Positions 50,901-62,900 of a DNA stretch of 64,000 bases are shown piece after piece. Position 1 is the stretch's first letter, and every line of letters starts with the position of its first letter. The position numbers and the translations under genes were made by a program. Below the pieces are notes generated by a model. That model was given only the letters and a program-made list of their open reading frames with translations, was not told where the DNA came from and ran no database searches. The DNA is taken from assembly GCF_021018805.1 (NCBI RefSeq), contig NC_086259.1, positions 16,077,501 to 16,141,500 of the forward strand, read 5' to 3'. The DNA comes from Prinia subflava (taxonomy: Eukaryota; Chordata; Aves; Passeriformes; Cisticolidae).

Positions 50901-52379
50901 TCAAATCAGATCTTGAAAAACATTCTGCTTTTTTATTTCCTATTATGTATCTATTGATGTTAAAAGAAATTATAAAAATAATCAAACTGATTATTCATGT
51001 GACAGATTAATTCCTGGGGGAACACTTAGGTTTCCCAATGTAAGAAACAAAAGTACCCCTCAGACATTTCCAGGAACAAACAGCAAAGTGACAGCTGAGA
51101 TTTGTTCCTGTGAACCCTCATGGCTGTGCTGTCAGCAGAGCCCAGGTGTGGCCCATATGAGCTGAGAAAACCAGGAATTCTTGGGAGCACAGTCCCATTT
51201 CCATGTGCACAATACATCCATGCCAAGGTGCACTTGAGCATCTGGAATTCACCCCTCTGTCTGGACTGGATTTTAGCAAATATCTGAGAGATTTATGCTG
51301 TCAGGGAGCCCCTCTCTAAAGCTGCTCCCATGGGTTCTGCAGGATCTGTAATCCACTGAAACCTGCAGCACCAGTGACTCATTGAAGAGGCTGCAGTGAT
51401 AAAAGCAAGGCTGGCCAGATGCACACTGTAAGAGGTAAAGATGAGATGGGCTCTCCAGTCAGTGATTTGGAAGATCTTTTCCTTTTACAGCTCAGGGAAT
51501 GTCTGGGACAGATCCTGTAGGGAGAGGATTTGCAGCACGTGGATCACTGACATTATGGACCAGACCAGCACTGCCCAAATGCTTGAGTCTCCTGCTCCAA
51601 GTTCTTCATTTAACAAGAATTCCCAGCAGACTTTTTCTCCTTGAACACCTTCAGCTGCTGCACAAATGCAGAAGTTGTTGCTCTTAGCTGAACAGCAGAG
51701 TATGTCCTGGGACCATCACAGGAGGCTGGGAACACAAACCTCTCTTGGGATCCAAGGTTACTGTGCCAGGGCATTCCCTCCTTCAGCTCAAAACAAGTGG
51801 TCCCATTTCTATTCACCAAAATCTCACTTTATTCCCTGCCACCAACTCTGCATTTTATTAAAGCATAAGAAACATCCAAGCCTTCTCTAGCCAAAGACTA
51901 CAATGCATAAGAAGGGAAGTTATGGGCTGTAATTTAAACTTATTTTAAACAACAGCCTTTCAGGTGTAAAAACAGCTGTTTGTTCTAACACCGAAAGTCA
52001 CTTACGTTACATTAAACAAATAGTCAAGATCAACTATTACTAGGCACTTCAAGTCTGAGCAAGTAAACTCTTATTTAAATGAATCACTGGGTCATTTTAA
52101 TCAGTAAAGTGGCTTAGCCAGGAATGCCTGCCGTTCCTTTTGGTTCCAGGAGCTTCCCTACCTGCACTCATCACTGCTAAAATAATCCCTCTGCTCCACC
52201 CAGCTATTAGGCCCTAATTCATCAAAATCCCTGAACCAGAAAGCAAACTTCAGTGGGTGAGAAGCCCCTTGGGAAGTGAAGGATGACTCACGATCCTGAA
52301 CTTGTGCTGCTGCCTTTGTATTCTTGGTCATTGATAGGCAATTTCAAAGAGGAAGATGAAAGTTATACAAAGCCCTGAA
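47991..52379. other. Gene-free non-coding segment
   Basis: Unique AT-rich sequence. A 12-bp doublet ATTCAATCATTG lies at 50,387-50,410. Two successive small open frames (50,491-50,772 and 50,747-51,010) overlap in different frames and have no domain that I recognise. The stretch 51,040-51,860 is somewhat GC-richer with overlapping short frames. No exon, RNA gene or transposon recognised. Confidence 0.55.
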
Positions 52380-52510
52380 TAATGGTCAGTAAATGATTGC
52401 CGATGTAGTGCACTGGCACTTGCCTAATATAAAGCACCACAGACTTATTAATTCACTGGCTGTTACTTTATCTTGCCATGGGATAAGATGAAGCAGAGGT
52501 GTAAGGAGCA
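52380..52510. promoter_or_regulatory. Possible conserved non-coding element
   Basis: A short block with AATGATTG, TTATTAATTC and a GATA-type site (TTATCT at 52,468-52,473, reverse of AGATAA), followed ten bases later by GATAAGAT at 52,482. It is free of simple repeats and open frames. Inference from motifs only. Confidence 0.18.
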
Positions 52511-55500
52511 ATCTCACCTTCTGTTATTAAACTGTCTGGAAGAGGAAACGTCCCAGAGGAGGGCCCTTAGCTCCCCACACAGGTTTATATAAACACACAG
52601 CTTATGTGGAGTGTGCTCAAAGCCTCCCTGCCTCTGCTCACAAATGGGATGCTCACACAAGTGGGAGGATGAGGCCTCTTCCTAATTCAGGTCGTGTCAT
52701 TTGTACGTCCCTCAAACTTGTAAAGGTCTTTGCTCCATCTGGGAGAAGCTGAGAAGAAACAGGCAAAAAGGAGCTCCAGAATGAAAGTCACCATGTAAGG
52801 GATGAAACAAAAGAAGTGAACACACCAGGAATGGAAAGGCATGGCAGGAAACAGCAAGAGGATGTACCCTCCTCTCCTCCTAGCTGGAGTTTCAGGAAGG
52901 TTCTTATTTTGTTCCTTATCCTGAACCCTGAAAGAGTAAAAAGCTCATTTATCCTAAAGTGTAATTCTATAAAAATATAACTTACAGATCTTGGGAAGAT
53001 GTGAATTACAATATTAGATACACAATTGAGAGCTTCTTTAGGGGGATGGAAGGTCATAAGGACATTTAAGGTGCTTGAGTTTTAAAAACAGCTCAAATTT
53101 CCCTTCTTCAGCCCTCAGCTAAGGTTTCCACAGGCACCCTCCTCAGTGATGACAGAGGATTCAGGGTGCATAAAGGTGTTCACAGGGGGGAGAATCTCTG
53201 CAGGAGCACAGCCACTGATACCTCAGACAACAGAAAAGGTTCTAGAAATAGATTTTTTGGAGCAGCTCTACATGCAATGCAATGAAAAAAAAAAAAAGGG
53301 CAGAAAAAAGGAAAAGTAAAACAGAATGAAGTGAGATTTCTGTCAAATAATTCTGACAAAGGTCCAAGAGATGTTTCTGATTTCCTGCACGGCCTCTGTC
53401 AGGACATTTCCTTTACCCCTTTTGCCACCATTAAAACCAAGGGAAATGCATAACACAAGTGCAAAGAATTCTTCAGTCATTAGCATTGGTTAGGGCTAAA
53501 ATTTTACCTCTTCAGGAAGAAGTGAGCTGTGGCAAAGCCTAAAAAGAAGGTTACATTTTAATCACATTTTATAGAAGAAAAAGGCAGGAGGGCTATCTAT
53601 TCAGTGGAAATCCAACAAGAAAACAATTGTTTTACAAGGGCAATTGAAAATCAAAGTGAATGGGTATTTATAGCAACAGAACTGTTTAAAACAACAAACT
53701 GAAACTGCAGCACCAACTACTTCACAAAGTCATATTCTTGAAGAAGGGGGAAAAAAAAAAGATCAAAGATCTGCAGGCAGCCAGCTCTGCATACAAGTGG
53801 CTTTATCAGCTCTTGGCTGTGTTAAAGGGAGTCAGGCATCCTGAAAGAGAAAGCATTTAATGAGGTGATGAACAACACTTTCTTGGCCTTAATTATAAGG
53901 ATAGGACTAAGCAACAATAATTGCAGGATAAATTATTGTCAAGAGATATTTCCAAACAACAACCAAAAACCCATGTCATTATCAAACAATTATTTTAAGT
54001 CTCATTTACATATAAAAAAGAATAAATGGAATAGTCCTCTTTTTCTTTCCCATTTGTGGGGGTGGTGGAAATTTTCAGGGTGGTGCATGGGAATTAGAGG
54101 CACTACACCCAATATTGCTAATGACAGATTAATTCTCTGCAGATCACTCAGGGAATTGTGCGTTTGTATCCAAGAGCAGAATTCAACACAAGAAAAGCTC
54201 AAACCTCTGTGATGTGCCCCCAAAGAATCCCACGTATTTAATAATAGGAACAGAAGACCGACTTCCTCACAAAGCAGCTCTCAGATTTAAGGGCAGAAAA
54301 GTTCCATTTAGGACAGAGAGAACTAAGCTTCAGGTGCAGCAAAGCAGATGTGCACATAAGCTGCTCAGACCTTATCAGATGAGCCTTTTAGGAGCTCAGA
54401 TAAAAGAAACGAGGTGCACCCAGCAGCCTTGAGTCAAACAGGGCTGCAGGAGCCAGCCAGGGTATGTCATACCAACAGAGACATGAGATCATGGCACTTG
54501 CTCTGGGGCATTTATCTCAACAGCATTTCGTGCCTACAGCTCCCAAAGCAGTGGAAGACCTGGAGTTTTTGGCACCAGCAGTGATGCAGAGTCAGGTCGT
54601 CTACTTTCCCACATCAGCAAAGAGAGCAAAGCACCAGGCAGATTTTCAAAATAGGTCCTGCTCAGCTTTTAAAATAAACAGCCCCATCTGCAAAGAAACT
54701 CAAAAAGATACTGGTTTCTGTTGGTTCCTGAACTTTGTTTTTTTAAATCCTGAATAAATTTGCCATTACCAGCTAGTCATTCTGGGTGGCTAAGCCAAAG
54801 TTCTGATGTTAAGACAGATTTTTTTCAGAAGCTGGGGAGTTTATCTCACAGAAAATACAGCCTCTTAAAACTGTTTTTGGTTATTCCTCAAAACCTAGTT
54901 GTACCAAAGAACTGGTTGCTTTGAATAATAATAATCTTTGTCTCATGTATACATACTTCAGAGAAATTAAACATATTCAGTGGTTGTGAATAGAACACCT
55001 AAAAGGGGAAAGGGAACCTAAAAGGAAACCAAATAAAATAAGATTATATTTGAATGTCTTTTCTGTATGCAGATATTTTGGCAAGTGACTTACCCACAAA
55101 CAATCAACTATGCTTAGAAGAGACTGGCATTGCCATCATTTGAACATACACAATAAAAAATCTCATTTCTTTCACAAAAAAGGTATTACATAAAACTGGG
55201 AACCGCCAAAGCTTTTGCTCTGGTTTAATCCAGACAGTCAGGGCAGTGATAATTATTAATGTTCAAGCAAAGCTTATTTTTCTTCTTTCTTTGAAACCCT
55301 GATAAATTTGACAAACTATTTGAAACATCTAATATATTTTTCTAGAAAAGAGGAATTCATCAATATTTTTTTACCATAAAATTCTGACAGTAAAAACATA
55401 ATTTGAGCAACATTCGCTGTTTTGTGCCTGTGTTATAAGGCTAGAGATCCAAAACCTGATTTTTAAACTGGATAAAAAAACTTTTATACATTTCACCCAT

Positions 55501-56790
55501 TTCACAAAATGCTAAATCCATTCCATAAATTAGACATGTGATTTCCCACTTGTATTTCAGAGATACTTTGGTATCCACAGACTACTCCAAAGGAATCTAC
55601 ACAGAAATATGTCAAGAGCAGTATTCAGTAGGCCTGCATTAACTGTAGTGGAGCCTATCAGATCTACAGGAAAAGCTGCATCAATTTAAAGCCCTTCTCA
55701 GCCACATGGTCCCAGCTCACAACTTACATAAATTGGTTTATAAGGTGCAAACAATTGAGAAAAAAATCCTGAGATTCTATACATGCTTATAGAGTTACAA
55801 GGTAGTAAGAGAAAATCAGTTTAATCCAAAATTTGTAATTTCTAAGATTCTGACCAAATCAGTGGGATGTGAGTCAGACTCTAGATAATAATTGCCTGTA
55901 ACTGTGATGATTCTAGAGGACAGGATAAATCTGTATTTCTTTTTAGTACTTACTGACATGAGATGACACACCAGCAGCTTCATATCTGCCCTTATTGTGT
56001 TTATTATAAATTAAAGCCTTGGCTCACAAAACACAGAGAAAAACACCGTTCTTATTTCAAAAGCTCCCTCTAGCTTTTCCTAGCTGTTCATTACCAGAGT
56101 TTTCCTGATGATCTGCTAGAAAAAGCAGCTTAGAGTCAAAGGTGGTCTCATCAGTCTTAGAGAAACACAAGCGCATATTGTATAACCAATTTCAAGTAGG
56201 TTTTTAATTTGTAAAAGCCACACAGTTAAGATGATGTTCAAAACCCTCCCCCTTCTTTTGATTCAAGATCAAAGAGATTTTTAGAAAAGTGACATAACCC
56301 TTAGATGTCCCAGAAAACCACATTTGCCACAATTAACCAGCTTTAGTCTCCAAGCCTCAGACACAGAGAGGAGCTGGAACAGCACGTCCAGAGCAGCGAG
56401 GGTTTATTGCTGCTGTGGGCACGTTTGGAACAAACAAGCACAGGTCAAGTTCCCCACAGCTCCATTCCAGCCTGTGACAACCAGGGCCAGACGGTCAAGG
56501 GGAGCTGGAAATGAGGGATCTGGGGCTGCAGCACCAGGTGCAAGGCAGGGGAGAGCAGCAGAGCTGCACTGAGCTGGCTGTGCCCCTTTGATCCAGAGCA
56601 GAGAGATCCAGCAGCTCCAGACACGGCGGGGGACACTGGCACTGCACAGGTGAACTGCTCACCTGCTCCAGATGCTTCTGCTCATCCAGACACAAACTGA
56701 ACAGTCTGCGGACTGCCCTGAGGTCTGGGACAGCAGAAGCAGAGATAAGTACAAGAAAATGACTGAGATTCTATAGAAAGAGGAGCTAAG
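52511..56790. other. Gene-free non-coding segment
   Basis: Unique sequence with A13 at 53,285-53,297 and A10 at 53,751-53,760. Open frames stay at or below 115 codons, overlap across strands and show no domains. The last part (about 56,340-56,720) is GC-richer. No gene recognised. Confidence 0.55.
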
Positions 56791-57018
56791 GGAAGTTCGA
56801 AGTTAGGCTTTATCTGCAGAATTAGTTTTTACATGTGAAACCTCTCTTGCATGTGCATATTTCCATTTTCCTCGAGATTTCAAAAGAGTCAGCATTGTTA
56901 ACTTTGAATATTGCTAGTTAATTGTTGGTGGGAAAAGACAAATTACGAGCAGGGGAACTCTTCTGGGAGGATTTAGTGTATTTGAGAGGGGAAGTTCAAA
57001 GTTAGGCTTTACCTGCAG
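56791..57018. repeat. 148-bp duplicated segment, copy 1, inside 29-bp direct repeats
   Basis: The core 56,838-56,985 matches 59,291-59,438 over 148 bases in the same orientation, with no gaps and six differences that I can count. It is bracketed by a 29-bp direct repeat beginning GGAAGTTC and ending CTGCAG (56,791-56,819 and 56,990-57,018; two differences). The other copy has no such bracket. The simplest reading is that about 170 bp, mostly copied from the downstream site, was inserted here with duplication of 29 bp of target. There is no TG...CA end and no poly-A, so it is not an obvious LTR or LINE product. Confidence 0.85.
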
Positions 57019-59290
57019 CCTACTCTCAGAAGTTCTGCATAAAATGTCTTGTGGTTAAACTTGATTTGAGACAGCTGAACAAGGTATCTGGTTTCAGGAT
57101 GCCCAAAGTCTGCTCAGTCTTTACCATAAAACTGTTACATATATTTAGAGGATATATGTATGTTTAGAGAATAAATAGGTGACACCACAGGTAATCCAGA
57201 AAGATGAGATGAGAAACGATTCAAAAAAGACAGTACAGAAGTAAAGGAAAGAGATAAGGATGATATGTAATCTTCTGTGAACATGGATAGCTTCTATGAG
57301 AGAAGGTGATGCTTTAACACGACCTTCATTATAAAAGAAAGAGCTTGCAGTGGATTATCCATCCCAGCTGTGTTTAAATCACAAAGAATGGCTTCAGCTG
57401 CAATGGCAGCAGGGCAGCAGAACAGAAGAGGACAGTGACAGTGGACAAGTGTCCAGTAAAGATGCATTTCTGACACTGCCCAGAGCTGCTGGGCAAATCA
57501 GCACTACCAGAGCTCCCTCCTCTGCTCTCAGGTGCCAGGGGGAACCTCAGCACTCACAGCACACACACATGAGTACATACCAGAGATCAGTCCTAACAAA
57601 CTGGGTAGGAGCCTCAGTCCTACTGATAATTCCCTTTTATCTTCAGCAATAGAGGGTTTAGAGCCAAAGTCCAGTTCCACTGTTGTGGGTGTATGAATAG
57701 GAGAGATTACAGCTACTCAGAAAGCACAACATAACCTTCTCCAGTGCCCTCTGTTCCTGCAGCACGTACATTCCTCACCGGAGATATCAGATCAAATAAA
57801 GACATATCAATTCAGCAGGTGCTACTGCCCACTCAACCACCACCCAGGGAGTGGACTAGAAACACAGATTTAACCTTTAAATTAAATGGGAATGAAGGGG
57901 AATTTCAGTCGTTTTGCAGACCATCACCAGAGGAGCTGTGGCCCACATCTTGTGAAATGCTGATATAGATGAGTAGCAAATAATGCACAATCTTCTATAT
58001 TCTTTTTATATATTTTAACTTCCTCCTATCTTTATGCACTTTCACAGACATCTAAGATTTCACAGCATTAAAGCACTCTGTGTGCTGCAGGAAGAGATAA
58101 AAAGACACATTATGAGTTTAAAAACTGAGAATTTCATGGGAGAGTTAAAATTGTCACTAAGGGCACACCAGAAAGAATTACTGATTTTTCAGACTGCTTC
58201 TACATCAAAGGATTAAATAAGAAAACCAAAGTCTTTTATAAACTCAAGCAAACGTACAGACAATGTCAAAGCTATTTGGTCACAAATTGGAGCCATCATT
58301 TTCACTTTGAAGGCCTGCACAAGAAGCTATTCTGCACTGGAACTGCCACAGAAATTGAAGGGAGAAAATGAATGGGACAGGGGAAATATGGACTTACAGT
58401 TTTGAACAAGTGTAAAGTGCTATGTAGAAGCAATATTTATATGAGACACTGAATGCTAAAGACTTTCCTATTGCCCATCAGTGACTGTGATATATGGGCT
58501 GTGGTTGTCACACATGGAGAAGGACAAACCTGAATTGGATTGTCCTCTGTGGAATGGAACTGTTTGTCCCTACAGGGAATTAGAGTTCCCCCTCACTGTC
58601 ACTGGAGTGATCTCAAACCCCTCTTTGTTCATGGATGCAGGAGTGGCTCCATTGCCCAACAGAACTGGTAGGAAAAACAAATGCTGAGAACATTAAACCC
58701 TGTGCTGCAAATCAAATCGGCCACTGGGTTAACAGCCAAAGCAGATCAGACAGCCTCAGTTTGTCTTGACTTCATAAATTGCCCTAATTTATTGGAGACT
58801 TGTATAAAGACCACCTGCCAGCCTAAATTCTGTGGGCTGACTTGGAAAGAATGCTCTGAGTCTCCTAACTGGGACAGAGTCAGCCTTCAGCTTCTTCAAG
58901 ATGACCTGTGCCAGGAACACCACACAGATCTCTGTTTTCACTCTTTTCATAGCCTACTGCATGGGTTTGCCCTAGTATGTTATTGCAATTGTTTACAATA
59001 ACTCATAATCACGATGACAGCAGCAGCTCTGACAGAAGAGAGGAGATGGAGGAGGAAACTCCTTCTCTGAGCTCAACAGAAGTGACAAACATCAGCCAGG
59101 AGTGCCATGGAAAGGACACAGCAGGCATAAGCAGCCCAGCATCTGTGACACCAGAGCTCAGCACCCAACCCATCTGTACACACAAAAACATCCAGCAAAG
59201 TCCTTCTGGGCTAGAGGAAGCATGGGGTCCATTTAACTGATTATATTCTCTAGAAGTCTCCCAGCAATGGCCTTTTAATGTATTCTCGAA
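57019..59290. other. Gene-free segment between the duplicate copies
   Basis: Unique sequence without a recognised gene. Small plus-strand open frames at 58,481-58,687 and 58,681-59,001 are slightly Cys-rich, overlap in different frames and match no family I know. I considered whether this is the inside of a retroviral element bounded by the two 148-bp copies, but I see no gag, protease, reverse transcriptase or integrase motif and no primer-binding site. Confidence 0.5.
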
Positions 59291-59700
59291 AAACCTTTCT
59301 TGCATGTGCATATTTCCATTTTCCTTGAGATTTCAAAAGAGTTGGCATTGTTAACTTTGAATATTGCTAGTTAATTGTTGGTGGGAAAAGACAAATTATG
59401 AGCAGGGGAACTGTTCTGGGAGGATTTAGTGTATTTGAATAATTCAGACCCCTGCCGTTAACGTGACAGGATTGTTTTTCTCCTGCAGTAGCCTGCTGCT
59501 ACAAGAATTAAAACTGTCGTGGCAGGCTAGAGCTTGGGCTAGGCCTTAGTAATGAGCTTTATCAGTCAATAAATGATTTTATGCAGCAAATTAAACTGTA
59601 AATTTGGTTTAGGTGGTAAATATTTAGAGAATAAAGATATCCAGCTAATGAGGAGGACTGGGTGGGGGAAAAATGTAATGCAAATGTCAATCCTTTAAAT
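59291..59700. promoter_or_regulatory. Likely conserved element containing duplicate copy 2
   Basis: Positions 59,291-59,438 are the downstream copy of the 148-bp duplicate and run without a break into a simple-repeat-free AT-rich block. This includes GTTAACGTGACAG at about 59,457-59,469, an inverted pair AGCCTGC/GCAGGCT (59,490-59,496 and 59,522-59,528), and several TTAAA/AATTAAA and AATAAATGATTTTATG words at 59,570-59,584. The inverted pair could form a 7-bp stem with a loop of 25 bases. The absence of bracketing repeats suggests that this is the source copy. A regulatory role is inference. Confidence 0.35.
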
Positions 59701-59937
59701 CTTTGGTAGGCTAAAGCTCTGCAGAAAGTTTACTGCCACTGCCTTCTTTGTTTTTCTTATCTATTTTTTTTCCTTTTTAAACAGCAAGGGAACACTATCT
59801 CAATTGTATTTACAGATGCTGGAGAAGGAGGCAAAGAATTTCGTGGGGTATTGTGGAGCCACAATTCCATGCACTCACTTGACTCTCAGATTGAAGAATT
59901 CACTGGCCTCATGTTGGAAGCACTTGTGCAAGAGAGA
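59701..59937. other. Gene-free segment
   Basis: Unique sequence; nothing recognised. Confidence 0.5.
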
Positions 59938-59979
59938 CACCAAAGGTGTCACAAAAACCACCAAAGGTGTCACAAAAAG
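59938..59979. repeat. 21-bp tandem doublet
   Basis: Two adjacent 21-bp copies beginning CACCAAAGGTGTCAC (59,938-59,958 and 59,959-59,979) differ only in their last base. CACCAAAGGTG is itself nearly palindromic (CACC/GGTG arms). Being seven codons long, the doublet keeps the reading frame of the small open frames crossing it, which otherwise look like chance. Confidence 0.9.
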
Positions 59980-62900
59980 ATGTGCTTGGCTCTCAGCTGT
60001 GCCAAAAGAGAGCATCAGCACAGACAACCAGTGCTAAAAATTCTAATTTCAGACAGGAGACTGCTGGCAAGGTGACCTTTGGGCTCCTGAGCTCCTGCCT
60101 CCCTCCTGGCTCACCCAAATCCTGCCCTGCTCTGTGGCCCAGCCTGGAGGGCACGAGCACAGAAAGGGATTCTGAGAGCATCAATTGATCAACAGGAGGA
60201 GCACACGGTTTAAAAAGGCACATCTGGATTAACGTGGATGAAAGTGCCTGAGCAAATCAGCTGCACTGGTTCAAGGGTCAGGTGATTAACAATATGCTGC
60301 TTCAAGAGCAGAAGGGAAACACTCTACCAAAAAGCTGATTTCCAGGAAGAGTCCTTGACTTACAGCTATGCTCCAAAGATTATTCTTTCTCCAGGGAAGT
60401 TTTGGAAAACTTATTAATCTTGGCAAGGGCATTCATTTCCAAGATGAATTTTTTGTATGTAATTTTTCTTTTTTTTTAACCTGGCCAAAAAATCAGCTTT
60501 CAGAGAAAGAAAAAAAGTATGGGGAAAAAAAAATGTCAGTCAGCTCCATAAAGAATTGCTGTAACTCATCCTAAAGCTAGGAGTGTTAACCTTGCTGTCC
60601 TTTATCACTTCCTAACAGTAGCAGCAATTTTTTTGTGATTTCTGCTGGATCCTTTATTCTATACTTTCTGACAAGAAAAATATATGCAGCCCCTGACAGC
60701 ACCCCTGAAACAATGGCTTTATTTATGCCTTCCAGGTGACACTGCCAGCTGGTAAAATCTCAGGCAAACAAAGCCAGAAGTGCCTGTATGCTATGTAGGG
60801 CTAACACAGAACCCAGTCCAGGACAGAGGAACCATCCCCTTTCCTGAGAATCACAAGAGAACTAAGAATTGGTTCCAGAAGCTCCACTTTGAGGTGGTTC
60901 CAGGCTCAGACACAGCACAGTGACAACGCACAGAGAAACCTCCAATTTCCACAGACTCCCCAGGCTCCTTGTTCCTCCTTGCTGGTGCTCAGGTCAAGGT
61001 CAGCCTTGACATTTTAAAAACCAGTTGATACAGTATAAAGCAAAGTTTCCACAAGGCTTTAAAGTAAAATTTGAAAAGGACACAGCTACATATTGAAAGG
61101 AAATTGAGCCACAGAATCCCCCAGTAAAACTCAGTCGGACCCACACATTGTACACTCCAAACAATATGCTATTAAGTGCAATAAATCCAAACAGCACCCT
61201 GGAGATCTGTTTGGAAGATCAGAATATATATTGGGATATAGTATGGAAGGCTGTTTTTAACATAAAATCTATTCAATTGCAAGCTGTTGATGTTAACTAT
61301 TTCTTGAAAGACCCAATATCCTAATGCAGTTTATTTACATGGCAGAGAACAAAACTTCATGTATCACCTTCTCTATGCCTTTCTTTGATTAGATTGCCTC
61401 ACTTTAATTACTAAATTCTGTTAAAGGACTTTCCACACAGATGTAATTTCATGCAGGTGTTACCTGGTGTAATGAAACCAGATGTTTCCAAATGCTCCCT
61501 CATTTGGGATGTGTGTGCTGCAATAGCCTGATTTGTATATCCATCAGTTCAAACTGGAAAAAAATGTGTCTGGGAGTGTTCACTGAGATCAGGCTGTGGG
61601 GACAGAATGGGCAGTGCCACATGTTGTCTCCTTTTCCATACAGAAGTCTTCCACTTGTACATAACTTAACTTTTAAATATCTTCCCCTATTGTTCCCATT
61701 TTGATGAATCCTGCAGGCTCTTTTGCAAAGCATAGAGGAGCTCAGTGTACAAAGACATGGATGTTCACATGGAAAAGGCAAGTCTGTTCTTCACTGAGCA
61801 CAACCTTTTCACTGACATTTCAACATCATGTGCTTTATACCATCTGTGAAGTTTTCCAGCTAATTTCTGCCATGGACCAGAAACTTCTGGTTATGGAAAG
61901 AAGCAAGATATGTTTATTGAGGTATATCAGTAGCAATTAAAACAAAACAAAACACCTCAAAACTCATTTTATTGTAAAAGAATCAGAACTTTCATTATTG
62001 TAAAGTCATGCTGGACAAAGGACAGACCAAAGGCTTAAAGTGACAGAGAGAAGGGCCAATTTGCAGAAGAATGAAGCTCATATCACACCTAACATGATAG
62101 CAACTCTGGAGGAATTTCTCTAGCACCCGAATTTTTAATCAGTTTTCTGATAAGCCCTGTTCACCAATCAGATCATGGTCAGAGAAGTTGTTCCACATCA
62201 GCCAGCTCTGTCACACACTGGGGAGAAAATCCTCACCATCACACAGAGGTAAAACCAGGGGAATCAGCACAGAAAGTCTTTGCCAGTTGCAAACTGCCCC
62301 AAAAGGGTTGTGCTGAAATATTCAGATTGTGACCCCAAAGCAGCAAACCCAGCCCCAGTGACTCCAGTTGGCCATTCCAACCCAAGGCTGAGTCAGAACC
62401 CCTTCCCAGCTCTCCCATTGTCCTGTCAAGCCCTGATGCTGCACAGATGGCACCGGCCCAACCCTGGGCTCAGGCTCTGAACAATGAAGAACAAAGGGAT
62501 GTGGGCACCAGCAGAAAGTTCAAATAACAGAAAAAAGCAGTGGCACAAAAGCCTTGCCAGCCAGACAGCTCAAATCAACCACGACACTCTTTTTTGGGGG
62601 GTTAGTTCTTTTCATATTAAAAATAAACAAATGAAAATATTCAGAAGTTATGCTGCCCTCCCCTCCTCTTCCATCTGTATTCTCCAGGAAGTTTTAATTC
62701 TCTTGCAAAGTGGACATCACATGAAGGCAGCTCTGCAAGGTGGGGTCTTGGGCACGAGGGTGACACAAGGCTGCACAAACACACACGTGCACACACAAAA
62801 AGCCATTTTATATCTGTAGGCTCCAAATCTCTGTCTTTACTACTGCCTTTCTGAACAAATTCATTTTTATTTTGTGTTGTTTTCAGGGATTTTTTTTGTG

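Noticed and set aside
50491..51010. Exons of a real gene from two adjacent small frames
   Set aside because: The frames overlap in different registers, lack convincing splice sites and resemble no known protein.
58481..59001. Two small Cys-containing open frames as an endogenous retroviral envelope remnant
   Set aside because: They are in different frames, have no recognisable envelope motif, and lie in DNA without other retroviral features.
56838..59438. A 2.6-kb LTR retroelement with the two 148-bp copies as LTRs
   Set aside because: The copies lack TG...CA ends, no primer-binding site or polypurine tract is evident, no gag, pol or integrase motifs lie between them, and only one copy is bracketed by direct repeats.
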